Shown here piece after piece: positions 12,640 to 26,259 of a DNA stretch of 64,000 nt (the stretch's first letter is position 1; every line of letters begins with the position of its first letter). Source of the stretch: Pseudorasbora parva (Eukaryota; Chordata; Actinopteri; Cypriniformes; Gobionidae); assembly GCF_024679245.1 (NCBI RefSeq), contig NC_090172.1, forward strand, positions 39,482,653 to 39,546,652, written 5' to 3'. Made by a program: the position numbers and the translations under genes. The notes below the pieces were generated by a model that ran no database searches, was not told the origin of the DNA, and saw nothing but the letters and a program-made list of their open reading frames with translations.

Positions 12640-13780
12640 CTCTGGAAGCTGTTTGTTTATGTCAGATAGTTCCTGAATGTCACATGGTTTGTCTGTTCTT
12701 TACGTGCCATATATGGACTGAATTGTCAACAGTATAGCTTTCCAGCTCCCTCCTGCCAGTATGAACTGAAAACACAGCACATCACAGTCTAGCACTCATA
12801 ATGATACATCCGTGGATTTTGGATAAAGATTGAATAAATAATACTTCTCTGTATAGAAATTTGACTCAAACATATGAGAATCTATCAATAGTTCTCCACA
12901 TATGCACACATTTAAAGTAAAAGCCCTGAGGGAGGTTGTTTTGTCGAGAGTCTTCATGACGACCACAGAGGAGTTTTTTATGAATGGAAGCAAATGACGC
13001 ACTTATTACAATCAAAAGGTAGCGACGCCGATGATCATATTCATAAGTCCTGGCACATATTAACACACACGGTCACTATAAGACTTTGAGAATAAAACAG
13101 GTAAAAAAAATTAAACTTTAGTCTTAGATCTTTTTAATGATGTATAGTTTGTCAAGGTAATTACTTATCTGATAGTAATTTTGAGCTAATTTAAGCAAAG
13201 AGAGCTTCAGCACGTCCACGTCCCTGTGAAGGTTAAGAGGTGTTATGAATTGACTTTTTTATTACTGTTGTAAAAAAATGTATACTGTTGTCTGAGGTCA
13301 ATTTATGACGTCCGCATGGTTTTTACATTCTAAAACATCATAATGAATAAGTAATGGGCTATTTTCTACACTGATTTTGATGGGCGTGCCACACTGTAGA
13401 CTTGGAAGTAAACGTCCACTGTTAGGATTGGATATTGGATAGGACTGGATATCTGCATATCTAATGAGCTTCTCCTCCCCTGGCAGTTCACATCTGGGAT
13501 TGTTTTGACAGCGGCAACCAGAATGATTCTCTCACAGGGCCCGCAAACCATCTCTATCAAACAAACACAATGATTTATCTCTCATCCACCCGCAGTTGAT
13601 TGAAATATTATTTTTGTATTACTTGGCCCAGCCGATCTATGGATATAAGTGTGAACTGAACACGTGCACGTCCTTCAAATATTTAATCAAGAGAGTTAAC
13701 AACGCAGATCAATTAAGGAATATTATTTAAGATTTACCGGCTGGTGGGCTTACGTTTTGGAAGCCCGTCTGGAAAACACA
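12640..13780. other. Intergenic stretch, nothing recognised
   Basis: No protein similarity or repeat pairing was identified between the L1 and the Tc1-like relic. The short ORFs have no domain signature. Confidence 0.45.
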
Positions 13781-13789
13781 TAGCAAAAG

Positions 13790-14562
13790 ATTCCTGAGGC
13801 TTTTAAAAACTCCCAGCCTGGTTCATTACTCAAAACCGCAATCATGGGTAAGACTGCCGACCTGACTGCTGTCCAGAAGGCCATCATTGACACCCTCAAG
13901 CAAGAGGGTAAGACACAGAAAGAAATTTCTGAACGAATAGGCTGTTCCCAGAGTGCTGTATCAAGGCACCTCAGTGGAAAAGTCTGTGGGAAGGAAAAAA
14001 GTATGGCAAAAAACGCTGCACAACGAGAAGAGGTGACCGAACCCTGAGGAAGATTGTGGAGAAGGACCGATTCCAGACCTTGGGGGACCTGCGGAAGCAG
14101 TGGACTGAGTCTGGAGTAGAAACATCCAGAGCCACCGTCCACAGGCGTCTGGAAGAAGACTGGGGAGAAGGAAATGCCAAAATGCCTGAAGTCCAGTGTC
14201 AAGTACCCACAGTCAGTGATGGTCTGGGGTGCCATGTCAGCTGCTGGTGTTGGTCCACTGTGTTTTATCAAGGGCAGGGTCAATGCAGCTAGCTATCAGG
14301 AGATTTTGGAGCACTTCATGCTTCCATCTGCTGAAAAGCTTTATGGAGATGACGACCTGGCACCTGCTCAGTGCCAAAACCACTGGTAAATGGTTTACTG
14401 ACCATGGTATTACTGTGCTCAATTGGCCTGCCAACTCTCCTGACCTGAACCACATAGAGAATCTGTGGGATATTGTGAAGAGAAAGTTGAGAGACGCAAG
14501 ACCCAACACTCTGGGTGAGCTTAAGGCCCCTATCGAAGAATCCTGGGCCTCCATGTGCATTT
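13790..14562 (+). pseudogene. Tc1-like transposase relic (catalytic core deleted)
   Basis: Tc1/mariner transposases bind TIRs through a bipartite helix-turn-helix and cut with a DD34E/D core. The start MGKTADLTAVQKAIIDTL (13844) and IGCSQSAVSRHL form the first HTH. After a frame change, KDRFQTLGDLRKQWTES and SRATVHRRL continue the DNA-binding part. The next block, SSVKYPQSVMVWGAMSAAGVG, follows a deletion that removes the first catalytic Asp region. The second Asp block is damaged (DDLAPAQC). The third region, NWPANSPDLNHIENLWDIV, is clear. No TIR was found on either side, and the 3' end is cut at the junction with the Gypsy fragment near 14562. Confidence 0.88.
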
Positions 14563-14582
14563 TACATGAGAGACTTAGAGTC

Positions 14583-15899
14583 TCCACACTCATATGGGAG
14601 GTCAAATCGAAGGTCAAGACGGCCTTAGAAGGGCTAATGCTTCCGCCCGCTGGACCACCGAACCGATTATTCATTGCGGAGGGTGTTCGGTCCGACGTGA
14701 TTCGATGGGGACACTGCTCCAATGTCGCTTGTCATCTGGGGGTTAATAGAACTACATTTTTGGTTAAGCAACGATTCTGGTGGCCCGGTATGGCTCGTGA
14801 CATCCGAGATTTAGTTTTGGCCGGTTCAGTCTGTGCCATGGTGAAAACATCTAACCACCCTCCAGATGGGCTCCTTCAACCACTGTCCGTCTCTTCAAGA
14901 CCTTGGTCCAATATCGCTCTAGATTTTATTACCGCCCTCCCAGGGCAAGACGGTTGTTTTAACCGTCGTGGACCGATTCTCGAAGATGGTACATTTTATT
15001 CCCTTGCCCAAATTACCTTCTGCCAAGGAGACAGCGTTAACTGTCGTCGATCACGTCTTTCGTTTACATGGCCTTCTGATGGACGTGGTCTCCGACAGGG
15101 GACCCCAATTAGTGTCCAAATTTTGGCAAGAATTTTGTAAATTATTAGGGGCACTGGTTAGTTTGTCTTCGGGGTTACATCCTCAGAGCAATGGCCAGAC
15201 TGAGTGAGCCAACCAGGACCTTGAGAGAGGGTTACGATGTTTGGCCTTCAAGAATCCTTCCTCCTGGAGTCAACTCATCTCATGGATTGAGTACGCACAT
15301 AATTAATTGTCAGGTACGGGCCTTTCGCCTTTTGAATGTAGTTTAGGGTACCAGCCACCTATCTTTCCCAGTCTGGAATCCGAGGTCACGGTCCCCTCCG
15401 CGCACGACTTTCTCCAGAGGTGTCGTGACACTTGGAGTAGAGCCTGTGAGACTTTGCTCCAGGTGGGAAGACGCACCAAGGCCCAAGCCAATCACCACCG
15501 GTCTAAGCCTCCCATTTATGTTGTGGGTCAAAAAGTGTGGCTTTCTTCTAAGAACATTCCTCTCCGCTCCGTGAGTAATAAGCTAGCCCCTAAATTCATT
15601 GGCCAATTTACTGTCACCAAAATTCTTAGCCCGGTGACAGTCCGCCTCAAACTACCTCCCGCGTACGGGAGAATTCACCCCGTGTTTCATGTTTCCAAAT
15701 TAAAACCTGTTTTTCATGCTCCCATTAATCCACCTACTACTGGGAACCAACTTATACGGTCAATCGTATTCTGGACACCAGACGGAAAGGACACGGATTC
15801 CAGTACTTGGTGGACTGGGAAGGTTACGGTCCGGAGGAGAGAAGTTGGGTTCCTCCTAGGGACATACTGAATTACTCCCTTATCAATGATTACAATTGA
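14583..15899 (+). pseudogene. Gypsy integrase and chromodomain relic
   Basis: Integrase inserts the cDNA. The chromodomain of chromoviruses targets chromatin marks. The H-C zinc region reads as GHCSNVACHLGVNR with QRFWWPGMARDI, but a cysteine of the usual C-x2-C is replaced (LAGSVCA). The core motif LDFITALP (first Asp) is present. After a frameshift the core continues as [15 protein letters not shown] and DVVSDRGPQ (second Asp, about 15077). HPQSNGQTE (Glu) is followed at once by a TGA (15205-15207). The C-terminal part TGLSPFECSLGYQPP to FHVSKLKPVFHAP is well kept, and a chromodomain ([17 protein letters not shown], 15759-15899) lies in another frame. Multiple lesions make it dead. Confidence 0.88.
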
Positions 15900-15950
15900 C
15901 AGGTAGGTCCTTCTGGGAGCTCCAGGAGGCGCTCCTAGGGGGAGGGATAC

Positions 15951-16410
15951 TGCCACGGTTTATAAATTCACCGTCTCTCTTCTCTGTGTCTTGTGAGGTT
16001 GTGTTGGAGGCGTGGTCACTGATTATGGGACTCATCACCTTCACCTGCTGCACTCATCAGCCACACTATTTAACCTGGTCTCTCCCTGGCACCCATTGTC
16101 AGATCGTTTCAGGCGCTTCTGGTGTGGCTTGCCTCAGCTTCTGTTCAACTGGGGGATTTCTCTGTTCTGGGTCCAGGATTTTGGCCTCTGGTTGTCCGCT
16201 GCTTCCCTGCTTCGCCGGCTCACCTGCCTGGCCGTCCGCACCTGACCTGCGCAGTGGTTCGCCTGCCTGTGTCCTGGAGCTTGTCTCTTTTGCTACTTTT
16301 TTTGCCTGTTATTGAGTCTTGTTTATTATTGACGCTCGCCGTCCTGTTTAACAATAAACTTGTTATCTTTTCGCTATTGGATCCTCCTGTCTCTAATTAC
16401 AGCCGTGACA
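15951..16410 (+). repeat. Gypsy 3' LTR (460 bp)
   Basis: It starts TGCCACGG directly after the polypurine tract and ends CCGTGACA, giving a short terminal inverted repeat with one mismatch. An AATAAA signal is at 16353-16358. No second LTR was found. Confidence 0.8.
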
Positions 16411-16585
16411 GTAACGCTGCCAGTTACATCCATAATTAGTTTTTCAGCACAGACTATAGGACACATTGCAAAGTCAAACTTGTTCTGTAAGCAAACTGAA
16501 GCTGGTCTAGTTGAGGAGAATTCTGTTCATGTTGGTACATATTCATGGGTTTATGTGTGTACAGAATGTGCAATTGTACAATCTT

Positions 16586-16790
16586 ACACTCTCAGAAAAA
16601 AAGGTACAAAAGCTGTCACTGGTTCCTTTTCAAAAAGGTACATCTTTGAATCTAAAAAGTGCTTATTAGTCTCTCAAAGGTAAATATTGGTACTGCAAGT
16701 GTAGTACCTATATGGTACATATTACACTGCCTCGATTTTTGAAGGGTACCATCCCAGTGATCGCTTTTGTACCTTTTTTTCTGAAAGCAG
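16586..16790. mobile_element. Small TIR MITE
   Basis: About 30-bp terminal inverted repeats: CTCAGAAAAAAAGGTACAAA near 16591 pairs with TTTGTACCTTTTTTTCTGA near 16766-16784, and the pairing extends to TCACTGG inside. The body is about 205 bp and non-coding, with several internal GGTAC repeats. The TSD is not resolved. Confidence 0.7.
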
Positions 16791-16799
16791 ATTCCTAGA

Positions 16800-18914
<2,115 letters not shown>

Positions 18915-19131
18915 CAAAATTATATTCGACATGACAATTGAGGGGGAAAAAAGAGTATGAAATGTAAAAATGCATCTTGTATGAGACAGTGGTGCTCCTG
19001 CTGAATGGTCACTTTAGAGCATTTGTTTCATAAAACTTTTTCTGTGTTGCATTAAATTAGATAGCTACATTGAAGGCTGAAGTTTGTACTGTGCATTATT
19101 TTGTGAGTTTGTTTGCATGGCAAATAAATGT

Positions 19132-19370
<239 letters not shown>

Positions 19371-20280
19371 GTGGGTGTTTGCATATTTTATTTAATTATA
19401 TAAAAGATGCTGTGATTATTAAATGATCACTAATTTAAAGATTTTGTACAACTGTAGGCTACTGTGTATCTGTTAGTGGTAATCAGACAGTTTACATGCA
19501 TATTTAAATGAAAATCTTTAACAAACACAAATCTTTAAAAATATAGCATATAGTTGGGTATAAATGTATGACACCACATCTGGGGTTTCAACATAAATGT
19601 AAATGTGGAAATAAACTATTTTCTAATTATTATTTTAAAACGTTTGCAGTTCTGCTGTCCTTAAAGCAATATGAATATACCAAATACTGAAAAATTCAGA
19701 AACTCAACATTTGACTTAATTTGTAGGCTAATGCTGTTATTATTATAATCTGTAATGAACCAAAATGTATTAAATTAGAAAATGCTAACCAGAGTTATTT
19801 TTAAATCAGACTGAGGAGCAAAGCTATTATGGTTAATTTAAAACAAAATAAAATGGGTTATAAAAATATGAGACTCAAAATCTAATTGAAACCTATGAAA
19901 AACAAAGTTATAAGATTTTGATATGATGTAACCTAAACAATGAAACTTTATGGTGTAAAATAAGAGAGCAATAAGGCACGAGATACTGTGCTGTATTGTG
20001 AATACGGCACAGCACAGCTGAAGGGATTCAAACATGAATTAATTCTACATAATATAACATAGCCTAATTTATATTGATAATTAAATTATATTCCGTAATA
20101 TAAAAGTATAGCAACATTGCAGTGTATATTAATGTTATGTAAATAATTTATTGCGTTTACAATAAAGTGCACTGAAACACGTGGTCTTTGAAAGACGACG
20201 GCTGATTCAACTGCAGCGATACCGTCACAAAAACTACAAGACCCATAAGCCCAATAAGTTTGTGTATGTGTGTGTGCGTG
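19371..20280. other. AT-rich sequence upstream of the promoter
   Basis: No coding similarity. A CCAAT pentamer at 20251-20255 and an ACTACAAGACCCA segment at about 20233 lie at the edge of the CpG-rich promoter and could belong to it. Confidence 0.4.
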
Positions 20281-20343
20281 CGTAAGTGATTGAGTGCGTG
20301 TATATGCGCGTGTGCGCGCGCTTGTGTTGTCTGCCGACTCGCC

Positions 20344-20351
20344 TGACGTCA
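20344..20351 (+). promoter_or_regulatory. Palindromic CRE (TGACGTCA)
   Basis: A perfect 8-bp CREB/ATF site, 373 bp upstream of the nfatc3 start codon and inside the CpG-rich promoter. Binding is inferred from the consensus only. Confidence 0.55.
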
Positions 20352-20660
20352 TCGCTGGAACTGCCCTGTCACGCGCTGTTAGTAAAAGTTGGGATAGGAG
20401 CTCGAGCCTTGAAACGGAGAGCAGAAGCGAATTTACGGACGAACTCGATCAACGGTCGCGCTGACGCACAACGCTCACCCCCCCCCCCCCGCCTTCGCGC
20501 CACGGGCGAAAAGTTGAAGCCGCTGCGAGTTCGCTGAATCTCCTCAGAAGGTCGAGCAGTTTGGATTATTCTGAGGGAGAAGCAATAATATTTTCTGCAC
20601 GGACTTAGAGAAGTACAGCACGGAGGAAAAGTTCAAAAGTTTTGCCTCTATTATTTGTCA

Positions 20661-20666
20661 ATGTAG
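20661..20666 (+). other. Minimal uORF (AUG-UAG) in nfatc3 leader
   Basis: An ATG immediately followed by TAG lies 63 nt before the main ATG. It is in the same frame and would be in the leader if transcription starts upstream. Such start-stop elements can stall initiating ribosomes. The initiation context is weak (T at -3). Confidence 0.45.
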
Positions 20667-20723
20667 TGAGTTTATTAAAGAGTCGGCGTACATAGACGGG
20701 GTGAGCCCGAGCTGTCAAACCCG

Positions 20724-20814
20724 ATGACTACTGCAAACTGCCCCGGGAATGAAGAGCTGGACTTCAGACTGATCTTCGGGGAGGACGGGCAGCAGCCGCC
20801 GTTAGGCCCCGCAG
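20724..20814 (+). CDS. nfatc3: NFATc3, first coding exon
   Basis: NFATc3 is a calcineurin-controlled transcription factor that moves from cytoplasm to nucleus after Ca2+ signalling. This exon encodes 30 residues plus one base. The start MTTANC and the acidic ELDFRLIFGEDG segment match the N-terminal transactivation region that separates NFATc3 from NFATc1, c2 and c4. The exon ends ...GPA followed by a GT donor (GTCAGT) at 20815, leaving G as the first base of a split codon that exon 2 completes as GAT (Asp). An upstream in-frame stop supports this ATG. Reading on past the donor gives an ORF to 20918 that has no similarity and is intronic. Whether this is an a or b paralogue cannot be told. 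Confidence 0.93.
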
Positions 20815-21249
20815 GTCAGTGCCTTTACTTCGGGAAAACATATTATCTCACACTCCTTCAGTTTAGATTAGCTCATGAATCATGCATCGAAAAAGTGAGG
20901 AGGTCGATAGCAAACTGAAAACCCGCTATCAAAAGCAGCAGAGCCGCGCCGTTAAAAACGACAGCACTCACCGGCTTTTCGCTTTTCACACCAGCAGCTG
21001 CAGTTTTGTTTATTTTTTTGTGTGGTTGTAAATTCAGCCAATGAAAACGAGAAGCGGCAAGTTTAGGCGGCTGAATGAAAATATAACAAACAAGCACATG
21101 TACAGTCTTTCGTGAAGATTTTAAGCCGGTCACAGCGGCTCAACATTAGTTAGCCGCCTACCCAGACAGCCTTTTTGGACAACATCGGCACGTTGAAGTG
21201 ATTTGAGACACACCACGAATATGACAGCTGCTGCACAGTGAAATGCTAT

Positions 21250-23700
21250 AAAAGTTTGTTATCACTTGCCTCTACCTTCAGTTAGAGCACATGGAAAAAG
21301 TTTCAACCCATAAGTTTCCACTAATACTGAACTTACAATGTTTCATTTCTCCATTTTACTCTTATTTACACAAATACAACAACAGTAACTTGGTTAGTTC
21401 TGTCACCGACTTTGCAGGTCATACAAATTGATTAAAATGTGTGATTGTTTAAATAAATTAGTCCTTATCACAGTTCAGTTTAGGGAGGTGTATCTGTTTT
21501 TCCTTTACCACAATAGAAACATGCCTTATGTCCATCTGATGACAATTATTGTGTTCATCTCTAAATTCATAACTGCTAAATATGATATCCTCTTTCCAGA
21601 AGTATTCTTGCTATTTCCATTAACATAACCTACACAGGTATTCAACTATCTAATTAAGCAATATTACATGCTAGTCACATGAGATTAGAATTAAGTGTTG
21701 CTGTACTTAGGATGATAGTTAATGTGCTTGTTCATTCAAAAAAAAGTTTTAATTGTTGTTTAATATCTCAGCAAAACTTTCTACTTAATGTGGAAATGTA
21801 ATTGATAGGGTTTTGATCATTTGATGATCACTTTTTTCCCCCTATCCTCATTATTTTGTTACATTTTTTACAGTCATCTTCAGTTTGCGACCACCAAGCA
21901 TGGCATATATGTGTGTGTTTGTGTTATTGCCTAATGAAAAAACGTGTGTGAGAAGTACTAGCAACCCTATCAGCCTCTGTCAGTGTGCTCGAGTGTGTCG
22001 TGAAGGAAAGAGATTTGGGTATAGTGAAAGCAGAATGCCTGTGTGGGTGGACCCCTGTGTGTTTTTGTTTAAGTTTTGCATGTTTTTTTTTTTAAAGTAT
22101 TGCATGATGATCAGTAAATTGCATATGGAGATTTCATACATTGCCTAGGCAAAAGAGGACTAAGCATTTTGTTGTATTTTAAAAGAGCAATCACCATGTT
22201 TTGTTATTATATAAAATACTGCAATATTGTTTTTTGAATAGTAACTTTGCTGCTTCGTAAACTTGAGAAATGAGTGGAAACATCACTCGTGTGCCTCTTA
22301 TTCATAGATTTTACCTGACACATACCCGCCTGATGGTCTGTATGGAAAAGAAAAGAGAAAAACTTTAATTTAAAACAGAAGTTTGTGCAAGTGGTTTTAA
22401 GTGTGTCACTCTGTATAATTCGGTCTGTAATATGTTTTGTACTCTCGCATTCACAGGTTTAATGAGAGATTTGTGAATTAGAATGGATAGCATGCTGTGT
22501 GTATTTGGTGTTCAGCTACCATATAATCCAACTTTATTCTTAAAAACTGTAGAGAATAATTTCAAATGGATTTTGCAGAGGATTGAATTATTTAAGAACT
22601 TAAATTTATATCTTGCCCCTTTCTTTTGCATAGCCTATTGGTAGCCATTGACTAGGATACATGTAATGGACATGTTAGGAAAGTGTCATATCTGAATAAA
22701 AATGTTTTTTTTTTTTAATGTTAATAAAAATACTTTCGATTTAAGTTGTTGAACAGGTTTTATCCCAAGGTATGCAGGTTTCCTCTCATGCAAGAAGTCT
22801 TCAGGATTTTAAGGCCACTAAAGGGCAGGGCTGTTGTTACTGTACACACTCATCTGTGTTTTCTGTGCTTCTGGTTGTTTTTAGACAAATATAACTGGGT
22901 TGTATAGTCTTGTGTTTGTTAATAAAGTTGAGACAGTTGAATTTAGGTCAGGACTCTCTTTGTAAAATGTCACAATATAATCACATCCTATGAAATTTTA
23001 ACCACTCAGTCTATTTGTATTTTTTTTTAAATGTTTTGCTATATTTTTATTTTTATAGGTAACTAATTTTACCACACAAAAACATATCTCTAAAACTAAA
23101 ACAGAAATAAAAAAGTAAATAAAACAGAATTGAGAACTTTCCAAGCAGCACATATGGCCACTGGATGATTGATAATTGTAGGCATTCAAACCTTTATAGA
23201 TTCATGGGCAAGCTGTAATTTATGCCAATTTATTTTAAATATATAAATATTAAAAGTTTATGAGTTTATCAAGCATGTGCAAAATTCAAGCATAATACTG
23301 TAATCCGCCTAAAAAGTAGTATTAGTTAGATGGAGGAGAAAAAAAAACCCTATGAAATTGTCAAATTAATTAAAAAACTAAGATGATAATACAAATCTGC
23401 ATATGGATGATGTAACAGGAGTGCTGACGTTCAGGAGGTGCGTGTAGCGTTAGAGACCGTTTTAGTGCACATGAATGCTCTTTCTCACTCAGAATCAGTT
23501 GCATCATAGCGCTAGTCTATAACAAATCTGAGCTGTTGCTGCTTGTTGTGATAATTGCACTAACCGCAATGCTTTAACACACGTCATATTCTGGTACTAC
23601 AAAACAAATTACGAAATATTTAATGACCTGCATTTGGTCCCCAAAATAGCTTAATCTGTATCTGTCACCCTGTTACCAGTTCTGTCACTTTTTATAATTT
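21250..23700. other. Intronic stretch, nothing recognised
   Basis: AT-rich intron sequence with short homopolymers. No TIR pairs or coding similarity were identified by eye. Conserved enhancers could be present but cannot be seen without an alignment. Confidence 0.4.
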
Positions 23701-23706
23701 TTTTCA

Positions 23707-24866
23707 CATGTAATTAGGGCTGGGCGATATGGCCCAAAAAAAATATCAAGATATCATTTTCCATATCAGTCGATATCGATAAATATCACGATAAATGTCA
23801 AATCTTTATTTCTTTATAGTTTAAAGGCATATTTTTGCTCCTGAGTGAAATATGTAGAAAACAGACAGTTAACTGTGATTTTAAACTATCCTTTATTGTC
23901 AAAACATGACAAACATTTCCCAAACAGGATAACAATTTATTAAAACTGAGGTAGATTTATTTATTAAAATCTTAATTGTGGTCAGCCTTTTTTTACTCTA
24001 CACTGTATATCAATAATATCATTACTTATTGTGTAAGTAAAACACTAAAAACGCAAACGGGCAAAAAAAAAAAGGTCCACTGTGCGTCGGGCGCGCGCGC
24101 ATCTCGACGACACACACACACACCTCACCGACAGTGGGCTGGTCGCGAGAGGAGGGAGAGAGCCAGTAAGGGCTGTCTAGTCTATTTTATTTATTTTAAA
24201 CATCGGATGAAATTATTTCTCTTTTGATACAGGCGATGCTGAGTCATTAATACATCACCAAAGACAAACAATTATGATAGCGATCATGTACAAGTCCGAT
24301 GTTTTAGTGATTATAGTTTGGTAACGTTAGCTTGTTGTAAGTCACCCACCGCAACTAACAAGGTAATAAGCCTGTGTGTGAATGTAGTTAATGTAGATTT
24401 AACACTGTGTTGGGCTCAATGTTATATGGAAGAACTTAGAAGAAGCACGATCATTTAATAATTAAATTCCGTGTGGTGAACGTGAACCTATGATAAGCAT
24501 GCATTCCACGTAACGTTACGTTGCTGTTTTATGTCGGATGGGATCGCCAAAATATCTCCAAACCACTGAAGTTGAGCGAACTAACTTGTCAATGATATCT
24601 GTGTCCACCGAGCTGGTCGTGGGCTCTGAGTTTTCTTCACTATCTCTCATTTTTATTGCTCCACTTCACTCCGATCCTCCAAGCCTGTCAGTCACTGACT
24701 GTAAACAGCAGCGCTGAAGCCCGGTCTGCAATGCGCATGCGCAGCATTACACATAGCGCGTAAGCATTATATCGAGATTTTATCGAACTGTTGTTATCGT
24801 TTTATCGAGGAAAATTATATCATGATAATTATCGTTATCGTTTTATCGCCCAGCCCTACATTTAAT
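23707..24866. mobile_element. hAT-like element with BED-exon remnant
   Basis: The termini TAGGGCTGGGCGATA (23715) and TATCGCCCAGCCCTA (ending 24858) are perfect inverted repeats. The flanking octamers CATGTAAT (23707-23714) and CATTTAAT (24859-24866) differ at one base, as expected for an old hAT 8-bp TSD. The body is 1,144 bp with a CpG-rich core (24080-24760). A short BED-type transposase start lies on the minus strand. The rest of a transposase is missing. Confidence 0.85.
24516..24650 (-). pseudogene. BED zinc-finger start of a hAT transposase
   Basis: A 44-codon minus-strand ORF, too short for most ORF lists, reads MRDSEENSEPTT...VRSTSVVWRYFGD. The STSVVWRYFG block is the typical opening of the BED zinc finger of ZBED-like hAT transposases. 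The zinc-binding cysteines and histidines that should follow are absent, either because the exon ended here or because the copy is truncated. It lies inside the TIR-bounded element, antisense to nfatc3. Confidence 0.6.
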
Positions 24867-24869
24867 CGA

Positions 24870-25545
24870 TTTTGTCTATTTAATTGTTATGTAATTTTAG
24901 GCAAATACAGTTCCTAAATTTTATTCACAGGGTTAATCACACTCCATAATGCTCTAGTTCTGTTATGTTAGTTCTCACTGTTGTTTAGTCCAAAGTGAAA
25001 TCTCACAGGAGGACTGTGCTGGTTTGGTTAATCTGTGAATATTTGCATAGTGGCCATTGTCACCTTGAATGACCCACCCCAGATGAATTTGAGCACACAA
25101 GGCAACTTTTAATTTTAACTTTTCTGGGCAGATTTTCCTGTAAAGAAACATAACTGGTGTGACATGGCAATTAATTTATTATTGTCTGCAGAATAGTATA
25201 AAGTAAACCATATAATTTAAATGTATAATCAACTTTATTTAATTGTTATTAATTATTATTTAAACGTCATTTATATTTATTTTAATACAATTTTGGCCCA
25301 ATTATTTTATTTAAATTTTTCAACAATAAGTTTCACTGGAACAAAAAATTACTAAATTACCACCTTTTTCTTTCAAAGCAAATTCATATCATGTTACTGC
25401 AAATCACAATCTCTTGATCAGGTTCCGGACTCTATGGATTTTTGCAGATAATTGGTGCCAATTAATCAGCAAAATCAAGCAAAATCAATGCTGATTGTCA
25501 TTTTTGGGTTGTGTCAGTATATGGAATTTGTGCGAATTTGTGTGA
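24870..25545. other. Intronic AT-rich stretch, nothing recognised
   Basis: No paired repeats or coding similarity were seen. Confidence 0.4.
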
Positions 25546-25559
25546 GTGTGTGTATATAT

Positions 25560-26250
25560 ATTTATATAATATAGATTTTATTTATAATGCACTTTTCATT
25601 CCAAAGAATCTCAAAGTGCAACAATGGTAAAGGGGAAAAATAACAAAAAAAGAATAGTACAAGCAATCAGCCAACTAGTAACAGTTAAAAGCTTTTCTGA
25701 ACAGAAAACAGAGCTGATGGTGGAAGTCTCTGAATGCTCTGCGGTCCACTCCATGTTTAACATTTCTCCCAGCGCTAGAGGCTTTATTACTACATATTCC
25801 CAATTCGGCAGTGTCCTGATGACGTCGCTGAGCCATGACGCGCCACTGAAGACCAGATGGAGGGATCACTGCAGCACCACGCAGGAGGCAAACAAAGTTT
25901 TACGGGCACTTCTGTGGACTCTGGGGTTGGCGCAGAAGTCCAAGCCGTTCCACAGGCGTGATACAAGACGGAACAGCGACCCAGCCGAGACTTAGCAGCC
26001 GAGAAGCGGAACATCCCAACATAATGCCGGATACTGATGATGCTACCCTGGTGCAAATGCCTCCAATCAACCGGCAACCACCATGCAGTTCAAGCCCTAG
26101 GGAAACCACCGGTGAGCAGCCGAAACCCAGGAGAGAGAGCAGCCGCAGTGAGCAACATTAAATGTCCTTCAAACCAGAAGCAACCGCAACAATTCAAACT
26201 AAAACAGCAGAGAAGCGGTGAAAAACGGCAAATGTAGAACAATGTCCTCT
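25560..26250 (+). repeat. Unclassified GC-richer repeat-like block
   Basis: The block is clearly richer in GC than its surroundings and begins with an AT-rich leader containing CAAAGAATCTCAAAGTGCA. It has open frames on both strands (for example 25624-25995 and 25790-26077) without recognised domains. It could be a retroelement 5' or 3' fragment. Neither termini nor tail could be defined. Confidence 0.3.
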
Positions 26251-26259
26251 CAGTGGCTG

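Larger units (their letters stand above)
14563..16410 (+). mobile_element. 3' half of a chromodomain Ty3/Gypsy element
   Basis: The order is: the end of RT/RNase H spacer (VSTLIWEVKSKVKTALEG), zinc-binding integrase N-terminus, integrase core, C-terminal domain, chromodomain, polypurine tract (AGGGGGAGGGA, ending 15947), and a complete 3' LTR (15951-16410). gag, protease and RT are absent. The 5' boundary abuts the Tc1-like relic at about 14563-14583, so the fragment either inserted as a truncated copy or was joined by deletion. No TSD can be tested because the 5' end is lost. Confidence 0.85.
20285..20723 (+). promoter_or_regulatory. nfatc3: nfatc3 CpG-rich promoter and 5' UTR
   Basis: CpG density rises sharply from about 20290 and stays high past exon 1, unlike the AT-rich surroundings. 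No TATA box is evident, in keeping with a CpG-island promoter. The transcription start cannot be placed. An in-frame TAA at 20676-20678 precedes the main start codon and supports that ATG. A C-run lies at about 20479-20490. Confidence 0.7.

Noticed and set aside
20724..20918. Reading exon 1 as a 64-codon complete gene
   Set aside because: Similarity to NFATc3 stops exactly at the GT donor, and the phase matches exon 2 at 63734.
25624..25995. 123-codon ORF on + strand with an overlapping 95-codon ORF on - strand
   Set aside because: No recognisable protein family. The block looks like a repeat, so it is listed only as an unclassified repeat.
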